Assembly (NCBI RefSeq): GCF_000517105.1
Contig: NZ_KI912152.1
Coordinates: 340,192-404,191 of the forward strand
DNA length: 64,000 bases
Direction of reading: 5' to 3'
Source of the DNA: Fischerella sp. PCC 9605
Lineage (GTDB): Bacteria > Cyanobacteriota > Cyanobacteriia > Cyanobacteriales > Nostocaceae
Made by a program: the position numbers and the translations under genes. This document shows, piece by piece, positions 1-7,819 of this stretch. Under the pieces are notes generated by a model, which saw only the letters and a program-made list of their open reading frames with translations, made no database searches and was not told where the DNA came from. The number at the start of each line of letters is the position of its first letter. The stretch's first letter is position 1.

Positions 1-2
1 TT

Positions 3-1238
3 AACCAGTGCAATCTTCCTAAGTTAGCTTCGGAGGTTACGCTTGACGGGTGCGATCGCTTCATTTATCAGCCTGTAGCAAAAAATCCGATACGTAACGT
101 TGTCGCTATTGATGGGGGTTATACTGAGGTAGCTGTACAAACGGGTTTCCCTTCATCAACTGTTTGCTTCTTCCAGATAGGTGCGCTCATCTTCAGTATT
201 GATGACCTTGATGGAATTGGCAAGCAGCCTTTCATTGACCCAGAGGATATGGCGAAGTTAAAGCAGATTCAGCGCCTAAAATTTACTCTGCCTGTTCGCA
301 ATGTCCAGGTTAAAAGTGAGGGAACACTCATCAATTCGGTGCGCCGAACTATCTATGACTTTTTCTGCCAAAAGATTGATAATGATGAACTGATAGCTAC
401 ATTACGCTGGTTTATCTTCCAGGAATATGAAGCAGGTATTCCAATGTGGAAACTGGCAAGCTGTCCAATTTGCGGAAGCTCAGAGATTCCCCTGCATCGA
501 GAACAAATGAGCAATAAATATACTTTTACCTGCAATCATTGTGGTGGTGAAATTTTTCTAACAGATGCATTTCGCTTGCATGAAGCTATCGATGAAGAGT
601 TAGGTGCTGGAGGTATCTTAGGCTATTTAATTAGTACTCTAGAACAGATTATTTTTGTTCACCTAATTCGACTCATCCTTAAGATGAAGCCAGATTTGTT
701 TGAAGAAATGCTGTTTATCAAGGATGGGCCACTTGCTTTTTTTGGGCAGACAGCAAATATGTACAAGCCCATGCGATCGCTCGTCAGGTATCTCTTTAAA
801 AACTACAACTTATACTTGGCTGGGCTAGAGAAAAGTGGTGCTTTTGTAGAACACGCAGACTGTATCTCTGAAAAGCTAGAAAACGGAACAGTACTGATTT
901 TGAATAACGACTACATTTACAAGTACATTCTTCCTGGTAAACCTGAACCAACAAGACCGTATGGTTCTACAACTTACTACAGCAACAAGCTGATTTTTAA
1001 AACAAATGCAGGTGGTATGTACGTGGTATCCTTACCAACTTCGGAAATTTTAGCAAGTCCTAAAGAAACAGACTTTCGGAATTTAAGTGCAATTCTCACT
1101 AATATTGAAAAGTTAAAGTGTGATATGTACGATAGTTCCCTTATTCCTGTTGCTTTGGCAAATAAGCTTGTTTCCTTAGCTGACCATCCCAGCTCTAGAA
1201 TTCTCCAAAAGTTTGCAAAGGGGGCAATGCAGGCTTAG
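3..1238 (+). CDS. NurA-like nuclease with internal zinc ribbon (5' partial)
   Basis: The reading frame is open from the window edge (codon at 3-5) to the TAG at 1236-1238, so the N terminus lies outside; the ATG at 249 is internal. Near visible residue 37 there is an I-D-G-G-Y stretch resembling the first metal-binding aspartate of NurA domains. A four-cysteine zinc ribbon (CPIC and CNHC, encoded at about 462-545) follows, then an E-E-L-G-A-G-G segment. NurA proteins are 5'-3' nucleases that work with the HerA ATPase in end resection, and NurA/HerA pairs also occur in phage-defence loci. No HerA is visible, but it could lie just left. The RexA-like gene starts 83 bp downstream on the same strand. 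The family call is by motif only. Confidence 0.5.
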   Translation, partial: NQCNLPKLASEVTLDGCDRFIYQPVAKNPIRNVVAIDGGYTEVAVQTGFPSSTVCFFQIGALIFSIDDLDGIGKQPFIDPEDMAKLKQIQRLKFTLPVRNVQVKSEGTLINSVRRTIYDFFCQKIDNDELIATLRWFIFQEYEAGIPMWKLASCPICGSSEIPLHREQMSNKYTFTCNHCGGEIFLTDAFRLHEAIDEELGAGGILGYLISTLEQIIFVHLIRLILKMKPDLFEEMLFIKDGPLAFFGQTANMYKPMRSLVRYLFKNYNLYLAGLEKSGAFVEHADCISEKLENGTVLILNNDYIYKYILPGKPEPTRPYGSTTYYSNKLIFKTNAGGMYVVSLPTSEILASPKETDFRNLSAILTNIEKLKCDMYDSSLIPVALANKLVSLADHPSSRILQKFAKGAMQA

Positions 1239-1320
1239 CTGTGGTTTTTGTAGGTGATGCGATCGCACTCTGTCTGGTTAATGTCTGCGGCTATGATGCG
1301 AGTGCAACAGTTGAGGTGAA

Positions 1321-2235
1321 GTGATATCTATATTTTATTTGAATGAAATGAGTAAGACACTGAATATTGATTTTTTCAAGCTTGTGATTCTCGCAGACAT
1401 GAATTTGTCTTTTGAAGAAGTTTTACAAAAAGTTATACAAGTACCTGCTGATCAAAGATTTAAAGAAGTTCGTCTACACTATGTTTCTCTACACAGAGCT
1501 GTCTTTGGATGGCAGCAGACATGGGAAGGAGAAATAGTTCGTCTTCGTATGGACAACATACCCGTTAAGGCTAATCTTGCTGGTAAAATAGAAGATTTTA
1601 AGCTGGCAGATGATGAAGGTATAGGTGAACAATCGGCATTTATTTACCATCCAGCTACTAATATTTTACTACTTCAATCTAACAAACATGGTGTATCACC
1701 AGGGAATTTTGCTAGATATTTTGAATTAATGATTGGTTCTAATACCTCTCTTTATATTGATCCGGTCATCCAGTTGGATGCGTTACAAAGACTGGAAAAG
1801 ATGAAAACAGTCAAGAAACTTAATATTAGTATTGCTGCCTTAGAAAATATGAGTGTTTTTGAGAATTACGGACTTGAAGAATTTGCCAACCTTACTACGG
1901 CTTATCAAGCTCCAGCAATTGATATAGAGTTTAAGGTTTCTCGCTCCAAAAAATCATCTTTATCTCTAGAAAAAGTACGTAATGCTACCACTTCATTACT
2001 ACGTATTTCTAATCAAAACCAAAGTCAGGTTAAAAAAATCAGAATTTCGGGTTCTAGTGATGACGACGACAGTCTATATGTAGATTTATTGAAAGACAAG
2101 ATGCGTGAATCCATACAGATTCAAGCCTCGAAAAGTCAACGTAATATCCCTTATCTAGAGCGACAAAAAGCTCTTAGAAATGCTTGGGAAAAACGAAAAG
2201 ATGAAATATTAAAAATGTATGGAAGAATAAATTAA
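1321..2235 (+). CDS. RexA/KwaB-like exclusion protein (DUF6731/DUF4868-type)
   Basis: 304 residues from GTG with a GAGG at 1313-1316; ATG 1348 is an alternative start. The N terminus has an I-D-F-F-K-L strand. The centre has an acidic L-A-D-D-E-x-x-G block followed by a hydrophobic strand pair, and the C terminus ends in a basic, helical K-R-K-D-E-I-L segment. From memory this order matches lambda RexA, which also has an S-L-A-D-D-E-x-x-G block and a K-S-D-I-L end, and the DUF6731/DUF4868 families. RexA senses phage recombination structures and RexB is a membrane effector. The next gene, convergent and overlapping by 4 bp at a TTAA, encodes a four-helix membrane protein, which strengthens the pairing. 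The function is inferred. Confidence 0.5.
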   Translation: MISIFYLNEMSKTLNIDFFKLVILADMNLSFEEVLQKVIQVPADQRFKEVRLHYVSLHRAVFGWQQTWEGEIVRLRMDNIPVKANLAGKIEDFKLADDEGIGEQSAFIYHPATNILLLQSNKHGVSPGNFARYFELMIGSNTSLYIDPVIQLDALQRLEKMKTVKKLNISIAALENMSVFENYGLEEFANLTTAYQAPAIDIEFKVSRSKKSSLSLEKVRNATTSLLRISNQNQSQVKKIRISGSSDDDDSLYVDLLKDKMRESIQIQASKSQRNIPYLERQKALRNAWEKRKDEILKMYGRIN

Positions 2236-2693
2236 TTAGCAGCGCGCAGTATTGCAGCAAACACTCTAATAACTCTGTAGGCACTAAAACCAGATGTTAG
2301 GAGAGCAAACAACCAAATTCCAAAAGCAAGCCATTGCCATGAGCCAAAATTTTTAATTTCAATAAATAAACCAATAAAGCTTAAGAATGCTAATAAAAAT
2401 GACCAGTTTATAGCATCGACAAAGTAATTTATTAACCTAATATACTTATTAGAATTCTTTATTTGTTTCACAACATTTGTATTGCTTATTGTGAATAAAA
2501 TAGACATTGCAGTAGCAAGAAAGCCTATTGCAATACCGCTAAGTGTTGTGGCAGCAGAAAATACGTCTTTTAAAGAGCTAGGTAAAGGTTTACCCCAAAA
2601 CAACAAACAGTAAAAGACTGTAGAAAATAATCCAAGTGTTAGGGGATACCATCTTTCGAGATTTTTCTGCATATAAATTCCCCAGCAACCCAA
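2232..2693 (-). CDS. four-helix membrane protein, RexB/KwaA-like
   Basis: 153 residues (ATG 2693; ATG 2672 is also possible) with four predicted membrane segments at roughly residues 16-35, 45-70, 94-114 and 120-147. A basic cytoplasmic loop lies between helices 2 and 3. Helix 2 is rich in small residues (A-A-T-T-L-S-G-I-A-I-G). Length and topology match lambda RexB (144 residues, four helices), the ion-permeable effector of the Rex system, and resemble KwaA of Kiwa. The stop overlaps the stop of the convergent RexA-like gene. A perfect 10-bp-arm palindrome with a LexA-like core lies 31 bp upstream of the start, so the gene may be SOS-controlled. The sequence itself is not diagnostic; the call rests on topology and neighbour. 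Confidence 0.45.
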   Translation of the reverse strand: MGCWGIYMQKNLERWYPLTLGLFSTVFYCLLFWGKPLPSSLKDVFSAATTLSGIAIGFLATAMSILFTISNTNVVKQIKNSNKYIRLINYFVDAINWSFLLAFLSFIGLFIEIKNFGSWQWLAFGIWLFALLTSGFSAYRVIRVFAAILRAAN

Positions 2694-2723
2694 TCAAACA
2701 TATGCTTGTCAATATTTTACACC

Positions 2724-2749
2724 CTTTATAGTATTTGTGTACTATAAAG
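2724..2749 (-). promoter_or_regulatory. perfect palindrome with LexA-like core upstream of the RexB-like gene
   Basis: CTTTATAGTA and TACTATAAAG form a perfect inverted repeat with a 6-nt spacer. Bases 2730-2743 (AGTATTTGTGTACT) match 13 of 14 positions of the published Anabaena LexA box RGTACNNNDGTWCB. It lies 31 bp upstream of the leftward gene, where an operator would overlap the promoter. Confidence 0.45.
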
Positions 2750-3135
2750 AGTTACATGTATAATCAATCTTTAAATTTTGACAGTTTTTATGAGGTTTAC
2801 GTTTATTATTTTCACCAGCCAATTATAGAAAAAAGCAAGCAAATTTCTTAAATATTCAAATTTTTTTGAATCCATGTAGTTAGCTGCTGCAATTAATAAA
2901 AATCTTTATTAGTTTTAGTAAGCAAGCTTTTTGCAGTTTTGGTTAAAGATAGGTATTGATGTTGATCGCAGTCTTCACGCGTTTGCACCATTGCATCCTT
3001 GAACGTGAAGGTTTAGCGATCGCCCCCAATCCCCCCAATCTCCCCATCCCTCACAACCTCGCCCCCTCAAGCCCAAGACTACGACCCCAACAAGCGATCG
3101 CCAGTTTGCCCAAGGGGCGTGAAAACTCAAAGGAA
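2750..3135. other. intergenic, no convincing gene
   Basis: AT-rich to about 2950, then a C-rich, low-complexity stretch with two HIP1 sites. The rightward open frame at 2956-3228 is a composition artefact that runs antisense into the Nif11 gene. I see no RNA gene or repeat family here. Confidence 0.5.
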
Positions 3136-3369
3136 TTACCTTGGTACAATATGGAGTCTAGGTGCTACTCCTGGATTGACAATAGCTGCCAACTCCTCAG
3201 CAGACATCTTGCTCAGTTCAGTCTGTAGTTCAGAAACTGTGAAGTTATAGCCAGCAAGAGAAGCAACCTTGATGAAGGCTTCTGGATCAGTTGCTGCTCT
3301 GAGTCTTTCTTTTAAACTTTGGTCTTCTTTAACGGCTTTGAAAAGTTCGGCTGCATTTTTCTGTGCCAT
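3136..3369 (-). CDS. Nif11-like leader peptide / putative RiPP precursor
   Basis: 77 residues. The N-terminal two thirds match the Nif11 leader pattern: a short helix beginning A-E-L-F-K-A-V, an L-K-E-R-L-R-A-A-T-D-P-E-A-F segment, an A-G-Y-N-F-T-V-S-E-L helix and the M-S-A-E-E-L end where family members usually continue to a Gly-rich cleavage site. In place of a Gly-Gly site the protein ends in a 15-residue Pro/Val-rich tail with no Cys, Ser or Thr, which argues against a lanthipeptide core. An AGGAG lies 11 nt upstream of the ATG. No modification enzyme or peptidase-transporter is adjacent, so it is an orphan precursor or a regulator that only shares the fold. Confidence 0.8.
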   Translation of the reverse strand: MAQKNAAELFKAVKEDQSLKERLRAATDPEAFIKVASLAGYNFTVSELQTELSKMSAEELAAIVNPGVAPRLHIVPR

Positions 3370-3880
3370 GACAGTCTATGCTCCTGTTTTAAATATTTAG
3401 ACGCTCGCGCCTATCTTTTAAAAACAACAACACCCAAGCTTCTACTCGCTTAGTTATTTCCTCTTCTTTATCATTAACACAGGGTTGCACTAACTGATAA
3501 CTCTAACTTCACAGTAGAGCTAACATTCAGTTGTATTGCCCCCTTTTACCAAATTGAGGAAATATCAGCGTTCGAGTTGGGTGTTGTTGTTAGTTGACGA
3601 GACAGATTGCAATAAAACAGCGTTTTTACCTCTTAACTAAATTGAACGTTGGCTGTTGTATCTGCCGTAGAAGCTATCAAGCTTCTACTAACTAAATTAT
3701 CACTACTAGATGAGGGGAATTCATGCGTGAAACTAAACTTTACTTTTAGCAGAAATTTAGTAGTTGCAACCAATAATAGGCTAATGACAAACCATGTTTC
3801 ATGCATTGAGTAACAGAGCGATCGCCCACTCCTGGTAGTGCGCTCCGCGCAGGGGGATAAATTTAAAATAAATATATCAA
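3370..3880. other. intergenic, nothing identified
   Basis: AT-rich. It should hold the promoter of the leftward Nif11 gene. The open frame on the minus strand at 3633-3905 has no ribosome site and no recognisable protein character. A HIP1 site lies near 3819. Confidence 0.4.
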
Positions 3881-3898
3881 TAATAAAAGGGGATAAAA

Positions 3899-4099
3899 AT
3901 GACAAATGATTTCAAAAAAGAAGAATCAGGAAAACAACAAACCTCTGTTACCAAGCACCAAACTTTTTGGGAGAAATATGGCGGCGCACCTCTTGGGTTT
4001 ATTATGAGGAATCCCAGGATAACGCCCATCGCCCTGCTCATCTTAGCTACAGTACCGAAGCGTGGTTACTGCTTTTATTTTGACGCTGTATTTCTTTAG
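3899..4099 (+). CDS. small hypothetical protein, possibly truncated
   Basis: 66 residues with a good ribosome site (AAAAGGGG about 7 nt before ATG). A charged, Lys/Glu/Gln-rich N terminus is followed by a single hydrophobic segment (I-T-P-I-A-L-L-I-L-A-T-V, residues 42-53) and then a short Phe/Tyr-rich end without family character, as if the original C terminus had been lost by frameshift or deletion. No family recognised; it may be a one-helix membrane protein. Confidence 0.4.
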   Translation: MTNDFKKEESGKQQTSVTKHQTFWEKYGGAPLGFIMRNPRITPIALLILATVPKRGYCFYFDAVFL

Positions 4100-4244
4100 C
4101 AGCAGGTGATAAATTTTTTTGAAAACCGGATGCGATCGCACTTGTGCGCTTATTGTGCTTTTGGTAGAAGTGAAGCCCGCGATCGCACTCTGCCAAGTTG
4201 ATGTCTGGGGCAATGTGTAACGTTAGAAGTGAAGAAGTGGTAGT

Positions 4245-4331
4245 TTAAGAAGACTGATTTAGCGTTATACGTATCAGGAAATCAAAATTGCCATCGCCAT
4301 CAATATCAATCTTAGTTGGTGTATCTGTGAC
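4245..4331 (-). pseudogene. remnant of a calcium-binding repeat protein
   Basis: A stretch of about 28 codons ending at TAA (4245-4247) encodes D-I-D-G-D-G-N-F-D-F, the D-x-D-G-D-G-x-x-D loop of dockerin/VCBS/thrombospondin-3-type Ca2+ repeats. A stop lies a few codons upstream and no start is present, so this is a C-terminal relic. Confidence 0.35.
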
Positions 4332-4506
4332 CAATTAGACCAGCAAATAATATTTCAGTGATTGCATAATAATGAGATGCGATCGCACACTTCTATATGT
4401 GTGAAAAAAGCCCAATTTTAACTTGAGCTTAACTCTTCAAGTAGAGTTAAGAATTAATTAAAAATGCTTATACTGCAATTACTAAGCAAGAATTAATTCT
4501 ACCAGT

Positions 4507-4538
4507 CCCTAGCCTTAGACCTACTAGGGGGTTTTTTT
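4507..4538 (+). terminator. rho-independent terminator
   Basis: CCCTAG (4507-4512) pairs with CTAGGG (4524-4529), followed by GG and seven T. No clear gene ends just upstream; it may close transcription from the 3899 gene or an unannotated small RNA spanning about 4440-4530. Confidence 0.5.
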
Positions 4539-4701
4539 AATTTATAATCCATTGACAATCAGGCGTATATCAAAAGAAATGGTAGGAATTTAACTCTTAC
4601 TTGCGGCTAATTAATAATTAGTACTGTTGGTAGATTGGATGTCAGTGTTGGGATTGGTAATTTGTATTCATCAGTAAAAAACGTTTACCAAATACAGAAC
4701 A

Positions 4702-4971
4702 ATGAACATTCTTGCTTGGATTGTTTTAGGTCTAATCGCTGGCGCTATTGCTAAGGCTATCTACCCTGGTCATCAAGGCGGTGGCATTTTAGGAACAATT
4801 CTTTTAGGAATTATTGGTGCATTTGTTGGTGGTAGTCTAGGCGTATTCTTCACTACAGGACGCTTCGCGCTAGCAGCTTCTACTCTCAGCATTCCCGGTA
4901 TTTTAGTAGCGGTTATTGGTGCAATCGTCGCAGTTTTCTTGTGGAACGCATTAACTCGTCGTACTGTGTAA
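4702..4971 (+). CDS. GlsB/YeaQ/YmgE family membrane protein
   Basis: 89 residues, almost entirely hydrophobic, with three glycine-rich membrane helices (about 3-20, 28-50 and 62-85). The N terminus I-L-A-W-I-V-L-G-L-I-A-G-A-I-A-K and the following P-G-x-x-G-G-G-I-L-G-T-I-L-L-G-I-I-G-A motif are diagnostic of the transglycosylase-associated/YeaQ family (PF04226), small inner-membrane proteins linked to stress in many bacteria. The length is normal and the gene looks intact. It stands alone between terminators. Confidence 0.9.
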   Translation: MNILAWIVLGLIAGAIAKAIYPGHQGGGILGTILLGIIGAFVGGSLGVFFTTGRFALAASTLSIPGILVAVIGAIVAVFLWNALTRRTV

Positions 4972-5052
4972 TCAATTAAATAGCCTTCAATTTATAGTAA
5001 ATCTCAGGGAATTCATTTCACTATATTTTATCCCTGAATTTAAATAAAGCAG

Positions 5053-5090
5053 TAGCGCCTGCCTATATTTAGGTTGGCGCTATTATTATT
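5053..5090 (+). terminator. terminator of the GlsB/YeaQ gene
   Basis: TAGCGCC (5053-5059) pairs with GGCGCTA (5076-5082), with an inner CCTA/TAGG extension, followed by a T-rich tail. Confidence 0.65.
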
Positions 5091-5119
5091 TGATAAACAA
5101 AATAATCAGAATTAAAAAC

Positions 5120-5176
5120 AAAAAAAACAGGTCTAAGCCTGAAATATATGGCTAGATAATTTCAGACTTAACCTGT
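5120..5176 (-). terminator. terminator of the Spy-like gene (leftward)
   Basis: A long imperfect hairpin (arms 5127-5145 and 5159-5176). Read leftward it is followed by a run of seven to eight T, as expected for intrinsic termination 75 bp after the stop at 5251. Confidence 0.65.
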
Positions 5177-5250
5177 ATTAGAGCATGAGTCAATCGGCTT
5201 ACGAGCGTGTTGTTAACCCCAAACTAATTAGAGTTGAAAAGTTGCTGTTT

Positions 5251-5559
5251 CTAAGTTTTTGAAGACTCCATAATTGCTTGCAATTGGGTTTGCTGTTCTT
5301 CAGAAAGATTTAAGCTAGCAAGAGCAGACCGGATTCCTTGACCCTGGTTCAAGGCATTTTGGAACTGCTGCTGTTGTTCTGGTGTAAGAACTGCTGAAAC
5401 TTCTTGTAAAGTATTGCGCTGTGTTTGCTCTAGTTGGGATTGTTGTTGAGGTGTTTGCTGTTGATTTTGTCCTTTTCCAGGACAAGCTTGTGCGGCTACG
5501 GGAATAGCCATAGCAAACATAGCAGCACCAAACAACACTGACATTAATTTCAGTTTCAT
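5251..5559 (-). CDS. secreted Gln-rich protein, Spy/CpxP-like
   Basis: 102 residues. A classical signal peptide (M-K-L-K-L, hydrophobic core, A-A-Q-A cleavage near residue 25) precedes a Gln-rich linker and a helical domain with two L-T-P-E-Q-Q-Q-Q-F and L-S-E-E-Q-Q-T-Q-L segments. These resemble the LTxxQ motifs of the periplasmic chaperones Spy and CpxP, but the protein is shorter than Spy (about 140 residues after processing). Likely a periplasmic stress or metal-handling protein. It is monocistronic with a strong downstream terminator. Confidence 0.65.
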   Translation of the reverse strand: MKLKLMSVLFGAAMFAMAIPVAAQACPGKGQNQQQTPQQQSQLEQTQRNTLQEVSAVLTPEQQQQFQNALNQGQGIRSALASLNLSEEQQTQLQAIMESSKT

Positions 5560-5654
5560 CTAAGCTGACTCCAAAAGTTTTTGAGAGCTTGATGATTTTT
5601 AGTGTGATGGATAAGAATGACAAAAGAATGTCAACTACTTATGCAATAAGGGCA

Positions 5655-5972
5655 CTACTCCTCAATCAATTCCAACCCAGTTTCTCGTGCTACCCGCTGA
5701 GCCAAAGATTCTCTAAAGGGTCGAGGATTAGCTTGCAACCACCGTGAAAACTCATTCAGAATATTGACGTAACTATTTATATGCTGCTTTAACCAGTCTG
5801 CCTCAGCTGCATGGCCCATATCGTCAAGTGCAAGTATGACACAGGCATAATTAAACATATTGCACAGTCCGCTAGCTCTAACCTCAGCCAGCGCTTCCAT
5901 TAAAAGTGGGGGGCGATGCCTATCGGCAAGCCGCAGAGCGTCTACGCTACTCGATAACGTTTCCATTTTCAT
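5655..5972 (-). CDS. hypothetical protein, second gene of a two-gene unit
   Basis: 105 residues, mostly helical and soluble, with one Cys pair (residues 37 and 44). Family not recognised. Starting at ATG 5972 it overlaps the end of the upstream gene by 26 bp, which suggests translational coupling; starts at 5966 or near 5900 are possible. Small helical proteins of this kind are common on cyanobacterial plasmids. Confidence 0.5.
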   Translation of the reverse strand: MKMETLSSSVDALRLADRHRPPLLMEALAEVRASGLCNMFNYACVILALDDMGHAAEADWLKQHINSYVNILNEFSRWLQANPRPFRESLAQRVARETGLELIEE

Positions 5973-6186
5973 CCCGTTTCACCTCCACCACTTTCACATT
6001 AAACCCTTCCCACGGCTCGACAGTAAACCCCGCTTCGGTTTCGTCTGGATACCGCTGCGCCATTTCCTGCCATGCAGCTTCTTCGTTGATTGCCCAGATG
6101 TAATGACCTTGACGTGCTTCGATATTATCGTGACCGATACACTGGTGAGAGTATAAAGCTTTACGTGTGCAACGATATTCTCTCAT
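5947..6186 (-). CDS. hypothetical small protein
   Basis: 79 residues, beginning with a Cys/Arg-rich M-R-E-Y-R-C-T motif, with an aromatic centre (A-A-W-Q-E-M-A-Q-R-Y-P) and an acidic end. No family recognised. The start codon lies only 5 bp from the start of the divergent HNH nuclease gene, so the two promoters must lie inside each other's coding sequence. Confidence 0.5.
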   Translation of the reverse strand: MREYRCTRKALYSHQCIGHDNIEARQGHYIWAINEEAAWQEMAQRYPDETEAGFTVEPWEGFNVKVVEVKRDENGNVIE

Positions 6187-6191
6187 AGCTG

Positions 6192-7169
6192 ATGATTAAA
6201 AACCTCGCTTACTACTGTAAGAAATTCTCCCCTAAGTCTAAAGCATCAAACCCAATTGGCTTGAACGTTAGTCTTAAGGGTGGAGTTGCGCCCAATAAAC
6301 CGATTTTGCTTCTATCTGTCATTGAAATGATAGCAACCGAGCAGATAACGCGAAACCAGATTCCCTTTAACGCTGAACTCATCGCCACATTTCTCAAACT
6401 GTGGAGCCACCTAGAGCCAGTACGAAAACCTGATATTGGGCTACCTTTTTACCACCTCACAAGTGATGGATTTTGGCACTATCAAATGAAGGTGGGGTTT
6501 GAATCGCTGATTGCTGCTAAGGTCAAAATCAGAACCGCCAGCACTATTAGAGAAACTGTAGAGTATGCTTACCTAGATAATGAACTTTGGTCACTGCTAC
6601 AAAACGAGAGCGATCGCACTGTACTAACCCACACACTTATTAATTCGTGGTTTAGCGATCGCACTTCTGATATCGAGCCACTACTACAAGTTAACGCCTT
6701 TGCTGAACTGCAAGACCAGTTGCAACGCACTGGTGGTAAGGTCTACCAGCCAGAAGAATTGGAGGACGAGCAAGCTGTAATTGTCCGGGATGGCGCATTT
6801 CGTAAAATTGTTGTCTCAACTTACAACCACACTTGCGCGTTCTGCGGATTGCAAATACTCGATACCAATGGTCAAAATATCGTCGATGGTTCCCACATCA
6901 AACCTTTCTCCCAGTTCTACGACGACCGCATCGATAACGGACTGGCACTGTGTAAAAACCATCACTGGGCTTTCGATAGGTACTGGTTTAGTATCGATGA
7001 TGACTACCGCATTATTGTTTCCGACCGCATCCGCGAAGATTCGCCTAACGCTAAACCGATGAGAGAATTTAGGGGTGATCGCATTATCTTACCTAGCCAG
7101 CAGCAGTACTATCCCAGACTAGATGCTCTACAGTGGCATCGTCAGGAGTTTTTAAAGCGGACTGCTTAA
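6192..7169 (+). CDS. SBD-HNH endonuclease, likely phosphorothioate-dependent restriction enzyme
   Basis: 325 residues. The N-terminal domain contains A-P-N-K-P-I-L-L-L (33-41), the signature resembling the sulfur-binding domain (SBD) of ScoMcrA-type enzymes that read phosphorothioated DNA. The C-terminal HNH nuclease has paired zinc ligands C215/C218, the catalytic S-H-I-K-P (H235), N249 in D-N-G-L-A-L and C254-K-N-H-H-W-A-F-D. Known members cut foreign DNA carrying Dnd modification. No dnd genes are in the window, consistent with a type IV role. All catalytic residues seem intact. Its start is 5 bp from a divergent gene. Certainty is high for HNH and moderate for SBD. Confidence 0.8.
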   Translation: MIKNLAYYCKKFSPKSKASNPIGLNVSLKGGVAPNKPILLLSVIEMIATEQITRNQIPFNAELIATFLKLWSHLEPVRKPDIGLPFYHLTSDGFWHYQMKVGFESLIAAKVKIRTASTIRETVEYAYLDNELWSLLQNESDRTVLTHTLINSWFSDRTSDIEPLLQVNAFAELQDQLQRTGGKVYQPEELEDEQAVIVRDGAFRKIVVSTYNHTCAFCGLQILDTNGQNIVDGSHIKPFSQFYDDRIDNGLALCKNHHWAFDRYWFSIDDDYRIIVSDRIREDSPNAKPMREFRGDRIILPSQQQYYPRLDALQWHRQEFLKRTA

Positions 7170-7190
7170 ATACACAAAGCGGTTTGTACA

Positions 7191-7415
7191 TCATTTTTCA
7201 TCAATCAAATCTCGCTTCACAGCCTCGCATATCACCCGCCTTAAATACTTCACTCGTTCTTCAGCACTAAGCGATCGCAATGCTTTGTGAATGCTTTGTG
7301 GAAGCTTGACACCAGTTACCTGCTTTGCTAGCGGCTCCCTTAGCCAGTCTTCTTTATATCCCTGGTATTGCTGGTCTTTAAATGCCTGTGTTTGTAATGG
7401 GCTAGGGTTACTCAT
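7191..7415 (-). CDS. small ribbon-helix-helix-like protein
   Basis: 74 residues. The C-terminal half (V-K-L-P-Q-S-I-H-K-A-L-R-S-L, then R-V-K-Y-L-R-R-V-I-C-E-A-V) has the beta strand-helix-helix layout of RHH DNA-binding or antitoxin-like proteins; the N-terminal 30 residues are a polar tail. It is convergent with the HNH gene (21 bp between stops). No toxin partner is adjacent. Similar small RHH genes occur at 11587 and 18638. Confidence 0.55.
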   Translation of the reverse strand: MSNPSPLQTQAFKDQQYQGYKEDWLREPLAKQVTGVKLPQSIHKALRSLSAEERVKYLRRVICEAVKRDLIDEK

Positions 7416-7563
7416 ACTACCCCGATTAACTGCTTTATATAAACCATAATAACAGCCCTACACGAATTTTAAAAAAGCTATAAAACACGGTTAACCGGGA
7501 TAAAATATTGATTGTCGGGGTGTCATCTCCCGCAATCCAATAATAAAAAAGGAGGTCAAAAGT

Positions 7564-7749
7564 CTGAGTAATAATGGCAACGGTCGTCGAAACGTATTTG
7601 ACCCTGTTTTAGTTTTGTTGCGGTTGTTCCGCAATTTTTGGGAACGCCAAAACATTATGACAGGCGAATCAAGCGTTATTGATGACTTTGAAGCAGGGGA
7701 GGAACTAGAAGATAGGCTAGATCCTCCCGACGACGAACAAGATAACTAA
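7564..7749 (+). CDS. small acidic protein with non-ATG start
   Basis: A 61-residue frame preceded by a perfect AAGGAGG (7550-7556), 7 nt before CTG 7564; no ATG or GTG is in frame at the right distance. The N terminus is basic with a hydrophobic stretch (F-D-P-V-L-V-L-L-R-L-F), and the C terminus is very acidic (E-E-L-E-D-R-L-D-P-P-D-D-E). A strong hairpin follows the stop by 18 bp. A consensus ribosome site plus a terminator argue for a real gene, but CTG initiation is unusual. Function unknown. Confidence 0.45.
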   Translation: MSNNGNGRRNVFDPVLVLLRLFRNFWERQNIMTGESSVIDDFEAGEELEDRLDPPDDEQDN

Positions 7750-7767
7750 TTAGTCGTTAGTTAGTTG

Positions 7768-7797
7768 CAGCCCCTAATCTAATTAGGGGCTGTCCTA
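7768..7797 (+). terminator. hairpin terminator
   Basis: CAGCCCCTAAT (7768-7778) pairs perfectly with ATTAGGGGCTG (7782-7792) around a 3-nt loop. The T-run is weak. Confidence 0.55.
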
Positions 7798-7819
7798 TTC
7801 ACTATTTTAAGGTAGCACT

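Noticed and set aside
2724-2749. NtcA binding site
   Set aside because: The spacing is GTA-N6-TAC, not the GTA-N8-TAC required for NtcA; the LexA pattern fits better.
2956-3228. 90-residue rightward open frame
   Set aside because: C-rich low-complexity sequence with HIP1 sites, no ribosome site, and antisense overlap with the Nif11 gene.
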